64,000 nt of DNA, taken from NCBI GenBank assembly GCA_963920635.1, contig OY987305.1:320001-384000 (forward strand). The letters are read 5' to 3'. The notes under the pieces are model-generated. The model saw nothing but the letters and a program-made list of their open reading frames with translations, ran no database searches and had not been told where the DNA came from. The DNA comes from Pseudeuparius sepicola. Taxonomy: Eukaryota > Arthropoda > Insecta > Coleoptera > Anthribidae. The position numbers and the translations under genes are program-made. Position 1 is the first letter of the stretch; each line of letters opens with the position of its first letter. Shown here in pieces: positions 46,091 through 57,450 of this stretch.

Positions 46091-46406
46091 CATGATGGAG
46101 CTCCACCACATAATTATTTGCGCGTAAGAAATTACCTAGATCAGCTCTATCCAAATAGTTGGATAGGGAGAAATATACCTATTTCCTGGCAGCCCCGATC
46201 CCCCGATTTGTCTGTTTTGGACTTCTTTTTGTGGGGAACAGTACAAAATAAAGTATGAGACAATTGTTGAATTAAGAGCAGCTGTTTTAGAAGCAACTGC
46301 CAGTATTGACAGGCGCTCTCTAAGAAAGGCGACAAATTCAGTTTTAAAAAGATGCAATTTTTGCATAAATAATAACGGAGGATTGTTTGAACACCTTTTA
46401 AAATAA
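46091..46406 (+). pseudogene. DD41D transposase C-terminal remnant (copy X2)
   Basis: The reading matches the 9657-9983 remnant: HDGAPPHN, WIGRNIPISW, RSPDLSVLDFFLWGT, then a frameshift near 46245, and RRSLRKATNSVLKRC through to NNGGLFEHLL. The LWG motif after the third Asp is intact here, while copy X1 has CGE, so the two copies decayed independently. The N-terminal half is absent. Confidence 0.8.
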
Positions 46407-47045
46407 TAATAATTTGAATTTGAGTTTTTAATTTTTGTTTTATTTTGTTACATTTTGTTACCAGCTAAAAATAAAATATTAGAAAGTTTGAAGTATGTCT
46501 AATTATAAAATAAAATTTAATTATGGAAATATTCCATATGGCTGAATCAGAAAATTAGCCATCGCTCTTTTATTTTTTATAATAACTATGCCGAGTATTA
46601 TATCTTTGAAGAGCTCAAAAAATGGGCGATTTGATAAGGCCACAGCCAACTATGATTTACATTAAAAAAACACAAGTTTATTGTCATATCTCAAAAATCA
46701 CAAACAACATAAAAATTGGATTAGATTATCTTATTAAGGCCAAAATTATCTACAATTTTTGTCTGTACCAACAGTTTCTCTGTATAATCAGAAATAACGG
46801 AGCTACAGAGATCTGATGAAATAGCAAAAAATCACTCTTTTCAAAATATCTAGTGAGCCATGAACTTTTTTAAAAATCCAAAATGGTTATTAGATTGAGC
46901 ATTCAATACTGCAATTCTTTCCCCATTTAACCTTTGTTCTAGCTCTCTGCTAGTTTCCGAGATCCCCATAGTGGTCATCGAAAAAACTCACCATGTATAA
47001 TGATAATAATTTTAAATATTGTCGGCGATTTAGAAGTGTCAAAGT

Positions 47046-47135
47046 GTCATGACAACAGAAACAATAGCCTAGCCACCTGTCTGATATTGCACCCCGTGTT
47101 CTATCTAATTATCTGTACTAACTTCTCGTTGAATG
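47046..47135 (-). pseudogene. Short PLE 3'-region fragment
   Basis: About 90 bases match the segment just after the PLE stop codon (TCATGACAACAGAAACAATA, AGCCTAGCCACCTG, read on the plus strand as the reverse complement). It lies within a cluster of element ends. Confidence 0.7.
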
Positions 47136-47156
47136 ACTGCTAGGTACAGGGTTTTC

Positions 47157-48020
47157 ACAAAAACTTCGACCCCCTTATTATTTCCCTAATTTTAGAAAAA
47201 AAAGTTTTATATAAAAGTTGCAAGGTAAGTATCGGGCCTTAGAAAGGTAGACTTGTGGTTTATACAGGGTGTATCGTAAAGGTGGGACAAAATATATTTT
47301 TTTGTATTTAATAATAAACATCCTCTACAGTGTGTCCCAATTTGCTACTGGACACCTCAGAAATATATAAAGGGCAAGGAAAACAAATAGTCTCTATTTT
47401 TTCGTTGGTAGTACCAAGGGAGGGTATCTCATAGGTGGTGGTATTTGGATGGGGTATTTATTTCATGGCATGCTATGATTTTTTAAAATAGCAAAATTTC
47501 AAGAAACCCCATTAGGGATTTTTTTACGACAAAATGTTATGAAGAAAATTTGTTCAGAATGAAAAACTGAGTAGGTTCGCAAAATTTCAAAAGGCTAGGC
47601 CGATGCTTAAGTTTCCTTAATAATATTTTGAAGTGAAAGCTCCAGAAAGGACACATTTCTAAGAAAAAAGTGTTTTTGCAAAATGTCTCTTGTACAATTT
47701 TTATATTTTTTTACCTACCCTGTATACTGTTTGACCATTCTAATATATTATGATTATCGAACATGCACCAATTTTCGAAAATATTTGTATTTTAGTTAAT
47801 TATTAAAAAAATTCCATATGCTGCACACTTAAATGACCATACAATCAGGATGAGATAAAGATTTCAAAATATATAGGGTGTTTGAAAAAATTGAACCTAT
47901 GTTCATACCCATTTCGGCCACTTGAAACACGTCTCAAAAGCCCGCAAAAAGTTATGAAACTTTTGTATAAAACATTTTTTGTAGGGTCAAAAGTAAGTGA
48001 GTTATTTCGTTGGATAACCC
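47157..48020. other. Cluster of orphan TIR ends
   Basis: Single ends of several elements stand close together: TACAGGGTTTTCACAAAAAC (47156), TACAGGGTGTATCG (47272), TACAGTGTGTCCC (47328), TACCCTGTATAC (47724), TATAGGGTGTTTG (47872) and ACCCTGTAC (48017). Most lack a matching partner. It appears to be a landing zone of decayed mariner-type elements. No gene. Confidence 0.5.
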
Positions 48021-48024
48021 TGTA

Positions 48025-48145
48025 CTTCATTAAATGGTTTCGTTTTAACTAGCATCGATCTTAACGTATTTTTGGTTTTAAATACTTTAACTTATGTGAT
48101 AGTCCAGGAATATTATGAATAATTAAATTGAAGGGTCGGCCCACC
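48025..48145 (-). pseudogene. Short PLE linker fragment
   Basis: About 120 bases match the linker between RT and GIY-YIG (KTKPFNEV and PGLS regions) on the minus strand, with internal deletions. Confidence 0.7.
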
Positions 48146-49392
48146 AATAATAATTACAGAACTTAACTTCAAGATTGTTCTGTATAGTCTGTCAGTTGCC
48201 AAAACAAGTTTTTTTGTGACTCACATTGAAATATTCACAAAAAATTAATTTTTTTAAATTTTTACGACAAAAATATTTCCAAGCGCATGGATTTTTATAC
48301 AGGGTAACTAAGTTGTATTTTGTGCTTTATTTCAATTTTCCAGGCATAATAACCCACTTCGATTTTTTTTCTACTAAAATATTACGAAAATCATTTAACG
48401 GTCTTTTTACCTCAAAATTGACTTTTCTTAAAAATATACCTAACAACTGTTAAAAAAACTGCGAAATAATCGATGTGTATTTATGTGCAAATTAAAGTAC
48501 CTATGATAAACGGAGCGGAAAGATTTTGTTGGGCCACTCCGTAAACATATACCTACTTTTATTTGCCACAACTCTCGTATGGGCGTGTTTTTAGTTATTT
48601 CTAAAATCATTTAATCTAGCTTTGTAGTTGCTTGTATAAGTTATTGGCCACTCAGGCCACTCATCCATATTCAGCAATTTGTCGTGTTATAAATTTTTGA
48701 TGCACACGTATTTGAAATTTAAAATATAAATTTCAATGCGGAAGTGGCGCTAGCGTTGATAGATGCAAAAAAAATAATAAACTCCCGGCTATGCTTGTAA
48801 GACACGGTGTACCTTTTATTATATAGACAGTGGTGAGAAATAAAAAGGCACTGAATTTAAGACAGATGGCTTTAATGTCATTTTGTAAATATAAAGGATA
48901 TAGTACGATAAATTCTTTGTCGGGGAGCTATAAATCAAAACGTGGACGGAAATCATATTTATGAAACAGAAGGAAAGGGGACTTTAAATGAGTATCGTAA
49001 GCGGGCAAAAGGGCTCCGCTTAAAAACTGACAGTTTTCTCATCGTACCGCTATTTTTTACACTTTAGACCGACAAAGCGGATTGTCGCTCTGTCAAAAGG
49101 TAATTTTAAATAATCGCGGGCAATTAAGACCTTTCTCATCAGTCAACAATCATAAAGGTGTATAGGTAGGTACTCTGAAATACGGAATATTTTGCAACAG
49201 CCGTCTTATAATAATAACTATGAGTACCTACCTCATAGAAGCAACTATTTAAACTAAATTTACATTTTGAAATTTCCAGACTTTCATAAGCGTCTAATAA
49301 TCTCCTATCAGTTAGATACTCTCTTGTTATTCCATGATTATTTTCAAAAGCATGTTAGGCAATGCTAGATTTTTTCAATCGACCATTTTATT
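48146..49392. other. Stretch without recognised gene
   Basis: A lone TACAGGGTAACTAAG end occurs at about 48299. Otherwise nothing was supported. Confidence 0.35.
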
Positions 49393-49865
49393 ATTTACAA
49401 GCTTTTATTTGTTAGTATACGTAGGTATCTATGTCTGGGTCGAATCTTGAAAGCTAAATTACAACCATTTCCTGACATCCGATTGAGCTGAAATTTTGCA
49501 TACACCTTTAGTTCCGGTGACAATACAATAGGTATGCAATATTCAATATTGTAATATACTTTCAAAATGGCCGCAGCTCTAAGATGGCGGATGATGTATT
49601 TTTTGTCAACCCCCTTAATATGGGTATCAAATGAAACGGCTTGAAAAGTAGAAAACGAAAAAGTTAGTGACGTTACACTAAATTCAATATGGCCGCCGCT
49701 CCAAGATGGCGGATTATCTATTTGATATCCAACATGGGTATCAAATGAAAGGGCTCGATGGGTAGAAACCAATAAGGTGAATGAATTCATACGAAATCCA
49801 ATATGGCGGCAGCCCCAAGATGGCGGACTAAATTTCTTTATCACCCTCCTGACATGGGTATCAAA
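49393..49865. repeat. Dispersed repeat with tandem AAGATGGCGG modules
   Basis: It begins ACAAGCTTTTATTTGTTAG, has a TCGAATCTTGAAAGCTAAAT segment, then three ~118-base units. AAGATGGCGG stands at 49581, 49703 and 49817, each preceded by an ATGGCCGCC or ATGGCGGC word and followed by ATGGGTATCAAATGAAA. A related block lies at 60086-60420. The minus-strand open frame across it reflects the repeats. Confidence 0.75.
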
Positions 49866-49884
49866 TGGGTACTAAAAAGCACAA

Positions 49885-50285
49885 AATAAAATTGAAAATA
49901 AAAAAAACCTTTTTAAAAACAAGCTTTAATTTAAGCCATGTACTAAAACGAATAAAATAAGTTTATGTTTTCGTTAAGATAATTCAGTTCCAAACTGCGA
50001 CAAGTTTTTACAAATTGAAAAGCTTGTCGCGCGAATTGTAAAGAAAAAATGCATACTTTGGCAAATAGGTACTTGCTTATCAACCAATCACTGTCCAAAA
50101 AAATTAATTGGTAGTACCTACTTTCATCAACATTTCGCGCGACAAGCTTTTCAATTTGGAAAAACTTGTCGCAATTTGGAATTGAATTTTCTTAACGAAA
50201 ACCTAAACTTATTTTATTCGTTTTAGAACATGGCTTAAACAAAAGCTTGTTTTTAAAAAGGTTTTTTTTTATTTTCAATTTTATT
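49885..50285. repeat. Fold-back repeat, arms AAAATTGAAAATAAAAAAAA
   Basis: The left arm (ATTGAAAATAAAAAAAACC, AAACAAGCTT, GACAAGTTTTTACAAATTG) is mirrored by the right arm ending GGTTTTTTTTTATTTTCAAT. A related copy is at 56473-56829. Both follow GGTACTAAAAAGCAC. No coding content. Confidence 0.75.
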
Positions 50286-51234
50286 GGAAATTTGATTTCT
50301 GCATGCTTCTCTAATAAAACCTTTTGTTAGCAACTATATATCTGAGAGATTAGTATTGTTTGGTGGTGTCTTTGTTGCCATTTACAGCTAGGGTCAATAG
50401 AAATATCAGAGACATGAGCATGCAGTCTGTCTCGACCTTGACTCGAACAAAGGTCGATCGAAGGCAGAAAAACATGCAATCTAAATAGTTAGCAATGCTT
50501 AGCACCTCGGAAGTGTAAAGTAGCTACATCTAAACGCTACATCAAAACGCGTATCACCCGAGAGTAATTCGTAACTTATTCAGGGGAAAAATCAGACCTA
50601 GGCCCTTAACTTATTATAATTGTTAAATTACTTGACACTTTCTTTACCGCCGACTTCGGAGGGTTTAGCGTCCTCTGGGGCGTGGGGGGGGGGGTGACTC
50701 ACCACCCCCAACCCCCGCAGAAAGGAGGAGGTATCAAAAGAAAATTAGAAATATGTAAATAAGAGAATGTAATTCCGTTCTACGTCGTCTGCGGTTAGTA
50801 ACAGTCATATGGCAGCAGTAAGGGCGAAATGTTTAGTTCTGATTCATTGCCCACGCTGATAAGTTAGGGTGACTCCCTAATCAGGGAGGGGGAGATGACA
50901 GACGACACCGTCACATATTGCTAAATAATGCGTGTTCGGAGTGGGCGATTTTCTATAAAATCCCTGCGTCATTACCTTTTCACCTCGACAGTTAATAAGC
51001 GGCCAAAAATTGGCGTTCTGTTGGAAAAAATTGTCTCATCACAGGCGGGCGATCAATTATGCGACCGTAAAATTAATCAAGATTAATCTTTTCATGCCCT
51101 AGGGCACTTATTTCGGCACTCTCACCCGCCATTATGTAAAACTGTCACTGATTTCACACTTTCCATGCTATAAACGATACACTTTTTAATGGCCACTTTA
51201 CTTAGAATCTGCACGCTCCGGCACACTGTCGTTT
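50286..51234. other. Mostly unique stretch without recognised gene
   Basis: Moderate GC. A G-run (about 50684-50695) is followed by ACCACCCCCAACCCCC. No exon could be supported. Confidence 0.35.
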
Positions 51235-51409
51235 ACTTCCGGTAAAAGCGGAAGTAATACACTTCCTGTGAAACCGGAAGTGGTACACTTCCGGCGGAAC
51301 CGGAATTGGTTTGCTTGTGGTGTGCTGGAAGTTTTTTTACGTCCGGTAAAACCGGAGGTAATTTTCAAAATTAGAGGTGGTATTTTCTACTTCCGGTAAG
51401 ACCGGATGT
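51235..51409. repeat. 26-bp tandem repeat of palindromic ACTTCCGG/CCGGAAGT units
   Basis: Units start at 51235, 51261, 51287, (51313, decayed), 51339, (about 51365, decayed) and 51389. Each good unit is a dyad of the form ACTTCCGGT-NNN-ACCGGAAGT, with small changes. ACCGGAAGT is the consensus of ETS-family transcription factors. An isolated copy occurs at 63801-63821. Confidence 0.85.
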
Positions 51410-53317
51410 GAAATTGCGTAACAGAATGTGCTGAACAGTTTTCAGTTTCAAAGCAGTGACAACTCGTCACTATAATATCACGTACTGAAAGTGCATTATA
51501 TTTTAAACCTGAAAATAATACGATCTAATTCGTGAAAAATATTTCCAGAGTGTTTCTAAAAGAATTATTGCGGACGTTGAGTGTTTTCGATCATCGAGTT
51601 TAATAGTTGAGCAAGATGTTTCCTCTAATATCACTTTTAACTTGTTTAATGGGTTGTTAATTATAGTTGCTTGGGCATTTCTTGAGGTAATATAAGCAAG
51701 AGCCATGTAAAATTAAGAGACAAAATTTTTTAAAAATTACAAAACGTTTTGTATTTAAACACTTGTAGGCGTTTTTCAAAGTGGCACAGGTTTGGCTAAT
51801 AATTTACAGAATTTAACAGCACTTTTGGAACGGCGCCAAATAACCGATTTACCATTGCATTTGTATCCGCCCGCTTATATTTGTTTATAATTTATGAATA
51901 TCTTTCCTACAAAACGTTTAAAGCAGAATTGAATTCCAGGAAATTATTCGAAACTGTTGCAAACTGAGCTTGTCATTTTTTACATCGAATTTTAATCTAA
52001 AACCGATATAGGTATAAAATATAGCTATCGATGCATGTAACGGATATATGGATGCAATTAATAGTATTGGCCTAATCTACTCGTTTTAATAAAGAATATT
52101 ATCGTACGAAAGGCCAGTGGCGTCGCATGAAACGCGTTCTTAGCCAATATCACAAAAATATTAAAAATGAAAAGGTAGTTAATTTTGACTTACATGTAAT
52201 TTGAAATATTGGTATTTATTTGCAGATAATTTCCCAAATGTAAAGCTAGTGTCAAGTGCTGAAATATATTTATTTATGGCGATTTAGAATCAATCAAAAT
52301 AAAATAAATAATGCACGCCCATGGAAACCAGCCCATATTTTATGAAACTATCATAATCAATTTAGAAATTTTCAATAAAAACGATGTTGAAAAATAATTA
52401 TATTGGTCCTATTTACAAACAAAACAATGCACTTTATCATACTAAAAAGTAGAAGAAATTCGAAGAAATTATTTTAGAAAAAAGTTTTATGGCTACTTTC
52501 AAAGGTAGCTTGTTAAATATTTACATGTGAAACGAAATCCCGGGCTCTTGCTTTTCACTTCTGCTCTTGAAACCAAACGCTGAACAATTCACCATCGTAA
52601 GAGCATATTTTCCCCTTGATCACTGTTAGTTTTAATTCACAAATTCACGAAATTAACTCGATTTGTCTGCCACATATAAAATGGCCGCCGCCGTTCAAAA
52701 CGACGCAACAAAATCTATACACAGCAGCATAGGCAAGCACGCGGTGTCCTCTCTTTCCTTTTCTAAGATTGTTTTAGACACATGAATATTCGACGAATGA
52801 TATCTACTACTTGTGTAAAAGCTTTTACTGAATTTGTATCCCCTTCATAAGCTCTGTTAAATTGATTAGAATGCGTAAAAATGGTTTCGATCGATGGAGG
52901 GATTCTTAATAAATAGCTACGTTTAAATTGAATTGGCTTGATGAACCAGACAAAAAAAACATTCCCCCTGCACAAAAGGTGTTCTCCAAAATACCTCGGA
53001 CAGTTCTTATAAAAGCCGACTTCTAACGCAGACCTTAAAGTGGGTATTTTGCATTTGATTTTATTCCTAAATTGAAGTGTCAATATGTTCGATAACGGCG
53101 CGGATTTATGTTAAAAGTAAGTAGAAACAAACCCAATATATTTTTTGTAATTTCTTGCAAGACCTATAAATTAAAACTTTCCCAATTTTATGGGAATTGG
53201 AAATGGTAGATTTAAACTTTATATTTAATTCCTATAAACATTCTTAAAACTACCTCCAGGATTTACGTCCTAACTTTTGATTCGCTCAAGATGGACTTCT
53301 TCTGATTTGTACATATA
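51410..53317. other. Mostly unique stretch without confident gene
   Basis: A 106-codon minus-strand frame (52763-53083) and a 67-codon frame (51503-51706) show no family motif or splice support. ATGGCCGCCGCCG occurs at about 52681. This could be intronic or intergenic host DNA. Confidence 0.35.
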
Positions 53318-53583
53318 CAGTGACCGGCAGAAAGTTGGACACAAAAATTTAATATTTTTAAACTCTGATTTCGATTAATTTCAATTTCTAGCTGCTACTC
53401 GAACAAAATTAAAGTTTAGTAGCAAATTTATGTGTTATCCGATGATAAGTTGTGCTTGCGGTATTTTTTTTTTGTAATACCTACACAGGGTGGTCCAAAC
53501 AACTTTTGTAAGTAACTTTTTACCGTATCTTAAAAAATAAGGGTACTTTACTCTTGAGTTATTTTGACATTTTTGAATCTATA

Positions 53584-54700
53584 GTAAGGGCAGAATGTAA
53601 AGGCGAAGTCGGTCATAAAACCGAGACAGATGGGCTATGATTTTCCTACCTGCTCTCCCTTATATTTTGGAGCGAGGGGTGCGGCTTAAAGAACCGCAAG
53701 ACCAACTTTTTATTGCTCTGTCCTTGTCTGATACATTATGTTAATAAAGATAATATATTCAAATGGGAGTACTCATATAAAACAGGGCAGTAATTAAATA
53801 TTTGGTTTATTTTGGTGATAGACTTCCTGTAATAACAATGCAGCGTGAAGTATTCAGTGCCCAAAGTAGAAAATTAATATTAAATGTGAAATATTTCAAG
53901 AAAAGAGAACACACGTGAAAATTTATCGGTACTTCAATGTGCATCGGAGGCGTTACAGATTAGTACAAGGACCATTTCACGAATTAGGCAAGAAGGCATT
54001 AAACATTAAAAACTGGTCCAGTTGTATAAAACACACCGAGAACGTTATTAAGGATTATTGGGAAAAAGAAAAGATATTGGACGTTGACATAGACCCATTT
54101 ATTATTAATTTAAATGACGATTCATATTCGCATGATAGTATTTTATATTCTGACTAAAATTCATAACGAATTAACTGTATATTATTATTTATTTATTATG
54201 TATATACTGACTTCTGACTATGTAAAGTTTATTTTATGTTGATATTTAATTTGTAACTAAAAATATAAATATATATATTTTTTGCCTAACCACTACAATA
54301 ATTATTTAAATACCTAAGACCTACTTTGAATTTCAGGATCATTATCTTTTAATTGCCAGTCTAAATTACCGAATTAATCTTCAAAAATTACAAATGAAAT
54401 TACAACAGGTACCTAAGTACACATTTTTAATCCGTCCGTTCACATCAGGTAGTAAAGCAATAATTTGTTCTAGGCCGACCCTGCCTGCCTTAAACAATCA
54501 ACTAGTAATACAAGACAAGTACTAGGTTTTCTATCTCTCTTCCTTTCACGAAAGGTGCTTAGCGAACTTTAAGACGTACGTCGAATACAAATTGGAGGAG
54601 GAGACATGAGTGTAATTGTGCGAGTGCAAGTAAAGCAATAGATACAGCGCTCTCTCTTTGATGATTTATTGCCGACTTCGCCTTTACACTCTGCCCTTAC
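53584..54700 (+). mobile_element. Nested element GTAAGGGCAGAATGTAAAGG with TATA flanks
   Basis: The left end GTAAGGGCAGAATGTAAAGG and the right end CCTTTACACTCTGCCCTTAC are inverted repeats of about 29 bases. TATA borders both sides (53580-53583 and 54701-54704) and may be the target duplication, or TA within it. Length is 1117 bases. The interior carries an internally deleted transposase-like gene. Confidence 0.75.
53838..54157 (+). pseudogene. Internally deleted DDE-transposase-like gene (N- and C-terminal pieces)
   Basis: The ATG at 53838 opens MQREVFSAQSRKLILNVKYF, then a stop at 53916. This resembles the N-terminus of insect DDE (IS630/Tc1-like) transposases with a helix-turn-helix. In another frame VHRRRYRLVQGPFHELGK, NWSSCIKHTENVIKDYW and DIDPFIINLNDDS follow and end at 54157. 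That is a C-terminal tail of the kind seen after the catalytic domain in the same proteins, as I recall them. The whole catalytic core is missing between the two pieces, consistent with a non-autonomous derivative. Family assignment is from memory of these motifs and needs a search. Confidence 0.5.
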
Positions 54701-54848
54701 TATACCTCGTATCCAAAAAGATATATTTAAATGTTGACATGTGCGTTTTGAGTTTGAAATGATGCACCAACTTTTATGAAAAATAAAATTTTATGAGAAA
54801 TTAATAATAAAAAAGTTTTCCATTTGTGTCCAACTTTCTGACGGTCAC

Positions 54849-55445
54849 ACGGGTCAGACACAATTTGAAAATAAATGATAGAAATTTTTTCTCATGTTCA
54901 CATGAACTTTTTTGTTCAAAATAAAATGTTCTTTGGTACATTTCAAAATTGTGGTTTACAACTGGGACACCCTGTATTTATTAACTTCTATATTATAATA
55001 ACAAAGTTATATCAGATTTGACGTCCCTCAGTTTCTTGATCTTTTCTCAAGCTGAAACCGCTGGGCGAGAATGGGCTTTTATCCAATTGCAAAGTTGAAT
55101 ATATCGAACCGGTAAAAACAGGAGAATCAGTTTATAAGTTCGACAACTCGCAAATCGTCCGAATTTCGTTTCCGCCGAATCTTTTCGATACATTGCGATG
55201 ATAAGAATAAATAACGCCCTTTCATTCGGTTTTATCTGCTCTCCTTTCCCAGGAGTCATCCATTTACTATGTTAATCCCACCCGTTCACGGACAATGTCA
55301 TTTAATACCGTTTAATGCCACTTCTTAAATTAATGGCCGTTTAATCGGCGCTCCATATTATTTACTTTATCTCCATATCAGCTGAACTCGTCACTTCTAT
55401 CCATTTTGTTTATTACAAGCTTTTATTTAACTTCACCTGTTAGTA
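54849..55445. other. Stretch with an orphan CACCCTGTA end
   Basis: A GGGACACCCTGTATTTA end occurs at 54964. A short ACAAGCTTTTATTTAACTT piece at 55416 belongs to the dispersed repeat seen at 49393 and 60086. No gene. Confidence 0.4.
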
Positions 55446-56330
55446 CAGTGTGTCCCACTTAAGGACTGACCACCCCTGTAAAAATTTTATTTGTAGCTCG
55501 ATTTTCATAAACTTTTTTTTGTTGGATAGAGCTTTAAAAATGGCACTAAATTCATAATTCACGTGCCTCGTGCACTAAATTCATGGCTTACTGTGACTGA
55601 GTTTTAGGGCTGAAATTTCGAAAAGTACTATTAGGGATTTCTTTAGAAGAAAATTAATGCCGGATTCTTATTCAGCGTTGTTCTAAACCAAAACGTACCG
55701 ATTTGCATTACCGTAGCTCTACAGGGGGTTTCAAAATGTTTAGTGTCCCATTTAAGGTATGACCACCCCTGTAAAATTATTATTTATAGCCCGATTTTCA
55801 TAATCTTTTTTTTGTTGCATAGAACTCCAAAAATAGAACTACATGCATAATTCACATGCCTCGTGCACTACAGTCATGGCCCACTGCGACGGTGTTTTAG
55901 TGCTGAAATTTCGAAAAGTACTATTAGGGATTTTTTAGAGGAAAATTAATGCCTGATTCTTATTCAGCGTTGTCCGAAACCAAAACCTACCAATTTGCAT
56001 TACCGTAGCTCTACAGGGTGTTTCAAAATTTTTAGTGCCCCATTTAAGGAATGACCACCCCCAGTAATATTTGTATTTATAGCCCGAATTTCATAAACTT
56101 TTTTTTGTTTGCATAGAACTCCAAAAATGGTACTGAATGCATAATTCACGTGCCTCGAGCACTAAATTCATGGTCCATTGGAGCAGTGTTTTAGTGCTTA
56201 AATTTCGAGAAGTACTATAGTACCTACTAGTGATTTTTTAGAGGAAAATTAATACCGGATTCTTATTCAGCGTTGTTCGAAACCCAAACTCACTGATTTA
56301 CATTATCGTAGCTTCACAGGGTGTTTGAGA
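55446..56330 (+). repeat. Three-unit ~292-bp tandem repeat bounded by TIR-like ends
   Basis: GACCACCCC occurs at 55468, 55761 and 56053 (spacings 293 and 292). Each unit also has CCGATTTTCATAA, TCACGTGCCTCGTGCACT-like and TTCTTATTCAGCGTTGT words. It ends in a CTACAGGGTGTTTCAAAA-type junction, which resembles the CAGGGTG ends of mariner-type elements. The third unit is the most diverged. Confidence 0.9.
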
Positions 56331-56472
56331 AAATACTTGAGAAAATGGCTTCATGCATGTACAAAATATTTGTCAAAAATCCAGCATCGTTCAAATACAT
56401 GCCTTGTGACCATAAGCAAAATTCCATAGGGAAAAAAATTCCATAGGGAAACAAATAGGTACTAAAAAGCAC

Positions 56473-56829
56473 AAAATAAAATTGAAAATAAAAAAACCTT
56501 TTTAAAAACAAGCTTTTATTTAAGCCATGTACTAAAACGAGTAAAATAAGTTTAGGTTTTCGTTAAGATAATTCAATTCCAGATTGCGACAAGTTTTTGC
56601 AAATTGAAAAGCTTTTTGGGCGAATTGTAAAGAAAAAAAATGCATACTTTGGCAAATAGGTACTTGCTTATCAACCAATCACTGTCCAATGAAATTAATT
56701 GGTACCTACTTTCATCAACATTTCGGGCTACAAGCTTTTTAATTTGCAAAAACTTGTCGCTATTTGTAACTGAATTATTTAAACTTATTTTATTCGTTTT
56801 AGTAAAGGTTTTTTTATTTTCAATTTTAT
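56473..56829. repeat. Second copy of the AAAATTGAAAATAAAAAAAC fold-back repeat
   Basis: It matches 49885-50285 base for base over most of the left arm. The right arm lacks the segment with CATGGCTTAAAC. The copy follows GGTACTAAAAAGCAC, as in the first copy. Confidence 0.75.
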
Positions 56830-57448
56830 ACTTACTGTCCTTTTAAAATAAATAGACTATAATATGTAGGTGTAGGGAATTCCTTCAGTTCCAAACAAAA
56901 CTTTTTGCATGTAATTTAATAATATTTCGACTACCTACATAGGAGTCGTCTACGTCGTACATAAGGGCCGTAAATGAGTTTGACATAAAGTAGATTTATT
57001 CCGTGCAATGTGTAAATTAAGGAAAATTGCGGAGGAATTTAATTCCGTCGAATTTGCGTTTACCGTTGGGGGGTTGGCGATAACTAAAAATGTAATAAGA
57101 AATATTTCAAATTTAAATCAGCCCAAGGGTGTGTAATATCAATTCATATTTTTGCCTTCATGCTGAATCCGAAATCGCGCCGAGAATTTTTCGGGTATCG
57201 CAATCTGTGGCCCGCATGACAACCATCTCTTCCGACCACTTTTACTTCCACATGACCATGTGAATTTCGACAAAAAATTGTAAAAAGAAAATTAAATAAA
57301 TATATTTTTTAAGTGATTTTTGTCTCGAACGTATTGTTTTTTTTTTTCGTTTACAATTTACAGGCAACAATATACAAAAAAATTAAAGAAATTAATTGAC
57401 TTGACTCGCCCATGAAGTGGGCGACGAACGACTATACAGGGTGGCTTA
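56830..57448. other. Stretch with an orphan CAGGGTGGCTTA end
   Basis: TATACAGGGTGGCTTA stands directly left of the next element. Its continuation AGTGGCTCACTC is found right of that element at 59292, so the next element jumped into this end. No gene. Confidence 0.5.
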
Positions 57449-57450
57449 TA

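Larger units (their letters stand above)
44165..46995 (+). mobile_element. CAGGGTGAGTTTTTTTCG mariner-type element, copy X2, with two nested insertions
   Basis: The left end CAGGGTGAGTTTTTTTCG follows TA at 44163-44164. The right end CGAAAAAACTCACCATG precedes TA. The element is interrupted by a hammerhead-bearing insertion (44393-44828, with a 12-bp duplication) and a hAT miniature element (45157-45996, with an 8-bp duplication). Subtracting both leaves 1535 bases, against 1532 for copy X1. The centre holds the same DD41D transposase remnant. If the upstream exon is real, this element lies in its first intron, in sense orientation. Confidence 0.9.
53318..54848. mobile_element. Tc1/mariner-type element CAGTGACCGNCAGAAAG (host of a nested element)
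   Basis: The left end CAGTGACCGGCAGAAAGTTG follows TA. The right end CAACTTTCTGACGGTCAC is degraded in its last bases. Without the nested 1.1-kb element it would be about 410 bases, a miniature element. An orphan CACAGGGTGGTCC end lies at about 53483. Confidence 0.75.

Noticed and set aside
52763..53083. 106-codon minus-strand open frame
   Set aside because: The amino-acid string has no recognisable domain, and splice signals and codon bias are unconvincing. Kept only as part of an unannotated stretch.
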